Source of the DNA: Paludibacteraceae bacterium
GTDB taxonomy: Bacteria; Bacteroidota; Bacteroidia; Bacteroidales; Paludibacteraceae
Assembly (NCBI GenBank): GCA_017550055.1
Contig: JAFYMM010000383.1
Coordinates: 1-5,532 of the forward strand
Reading direction: 5' to 3'
DNA: 5,532 nt
A model generated the notes under the pieces. It saw nothing but the letters and a program-made list of their open reading frames with translations. It made no database searches and was not told where the DNA came from. Position 1 is the first letter of the stretch, and each line of letters begins with the position of its first letter. Both the position numbers and the translations under genes were made by a program. Below, piece after piece: positions 5,255-5,532 of the stretch.

Positions 5255-5532
5255 ATGACACCAGATTATATTAAAACTCCTGAAGGCTATGCTTATGAAT
5301 ATCCACGAGCGGCAATGACGGCAGATGCGGTGATTTTTGGATTTGATGGCTACGAATTGCAGGTGTTATTGATTCAGCGTGGTATTGAGCCTTATAAAGG
5401 TCGTTGGGCTTTCCCGGGTGGATTTATGCGTATGGATGAAACTATCGAGGAGTGTGCTGTGCGTGAGTTGTACGAAGAAACGGGCTTACACTCGCCTTAT
5501 ATGCAGCAATTAGGCATCTTTTCCGATGTTAA
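5255..5532 (+). CDS. Nudix hydrolase family protein (3' end missing)
   Basis: The first 92 codons of a Nudix domain protein; the window ends inside the gene. The Nudix box G-x5-E-x7-REUxEExGU is complete at residues 56-78 (G56, E62, R70-E71, E74-E75, G77), preceded by GRWAFPGGF, so the metal- and pyrophosphate-binding residues are present. Nudix enzymes cleave nucleoside diphosphates linked to another group; the N-terminal pattern (ADAVIFGFDG, LQVLLIQRG) is that of the ADP-ribose pyrophosphatase/NrtR-like branch. NrtR regulators add a C-terminal winged helix, usually with a degenerate Nudix box, so the intact box favours an active hydrolase; the decisive part is outside the window. It follows the DUF1810 gene by 27 nt and should share its promoter and operators. 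The ATG at 5255 is chosen because the ATG at 5242 is out of frame and soon stops. Confidence 0.9.
   Translation, partial: MTPDYIKTPEGYAYEYPRAAMTADAVIFGFDGYELQVLLIQRGIEPYKGRWAFPGGFMRMDETIEECAVRELYEETGLHSPYMQQLGIFSDV

Overview
The window looks like chromosomal DNA from a Bacteroidales bacterium (Prevotella/Bacteroides-like; the genus cannot be fixed from sequence alone). Support comes from a textbook Bacteroidetes promoter (TTTG, 20 nt, TAnnTTTG) at 4713-4744, A-rich leaders without clear Shine-Dalgarno sequences, a lipoprotein signal on the peptidase, and the protein types present. All recognisable genes lie on the + strand.

Region 1 (1-1994): the 3' part of an Old Yellow Enzyme-type NADH:flavin oxidoreductase, whose true start lies upstream of the window, is followed after 48 nt by a complete short-chain dehydrogenase (SDR). 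No terminator separates them, so they are probably co-transcribed. A hairpin/T-rich terminator follows the SDR. An ene-reductase plus a ketone/alcohol dehydrogenase would suit stepwise reduction of an alpha,beta-unsaturated carbonyl compound; the substrate is unknown.

Region 2 (1995-4170): a single-gene unit encoding a 685-residue predicted lipoprotein zinc metallopeptidase with an HEFGH motif and a probable downstream Glu ligand. It ends at a perfect 12-bp hairpin followed by nine T.

Region 3 (4171-4798): a 628-nt non-coding stretch. Its left part is built of short tandem repeats and hairpins and resembles an interspersed intergenic element. Its right part is regulatory: three copies of a TGTGTAAA-N-TTTACACA-like palindrome, two of them flanking and overlapping the strong promoter.

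Region 4 (4799-5532): a DUF1810 family gene, then after 27 nt a Nudix hydrolase-family gene cut by the window end. The palindromes carry the GT-N7-AC core known for NrtR, the Nudix-related, ADP-ribose-responsive repressor of NAD metabolism genes. The most interesting hypothesis here is that the uncharacterised DUF1810 protein and its Nudix partner form a tightly repressed NAD/ADP-ribose-linked operon.
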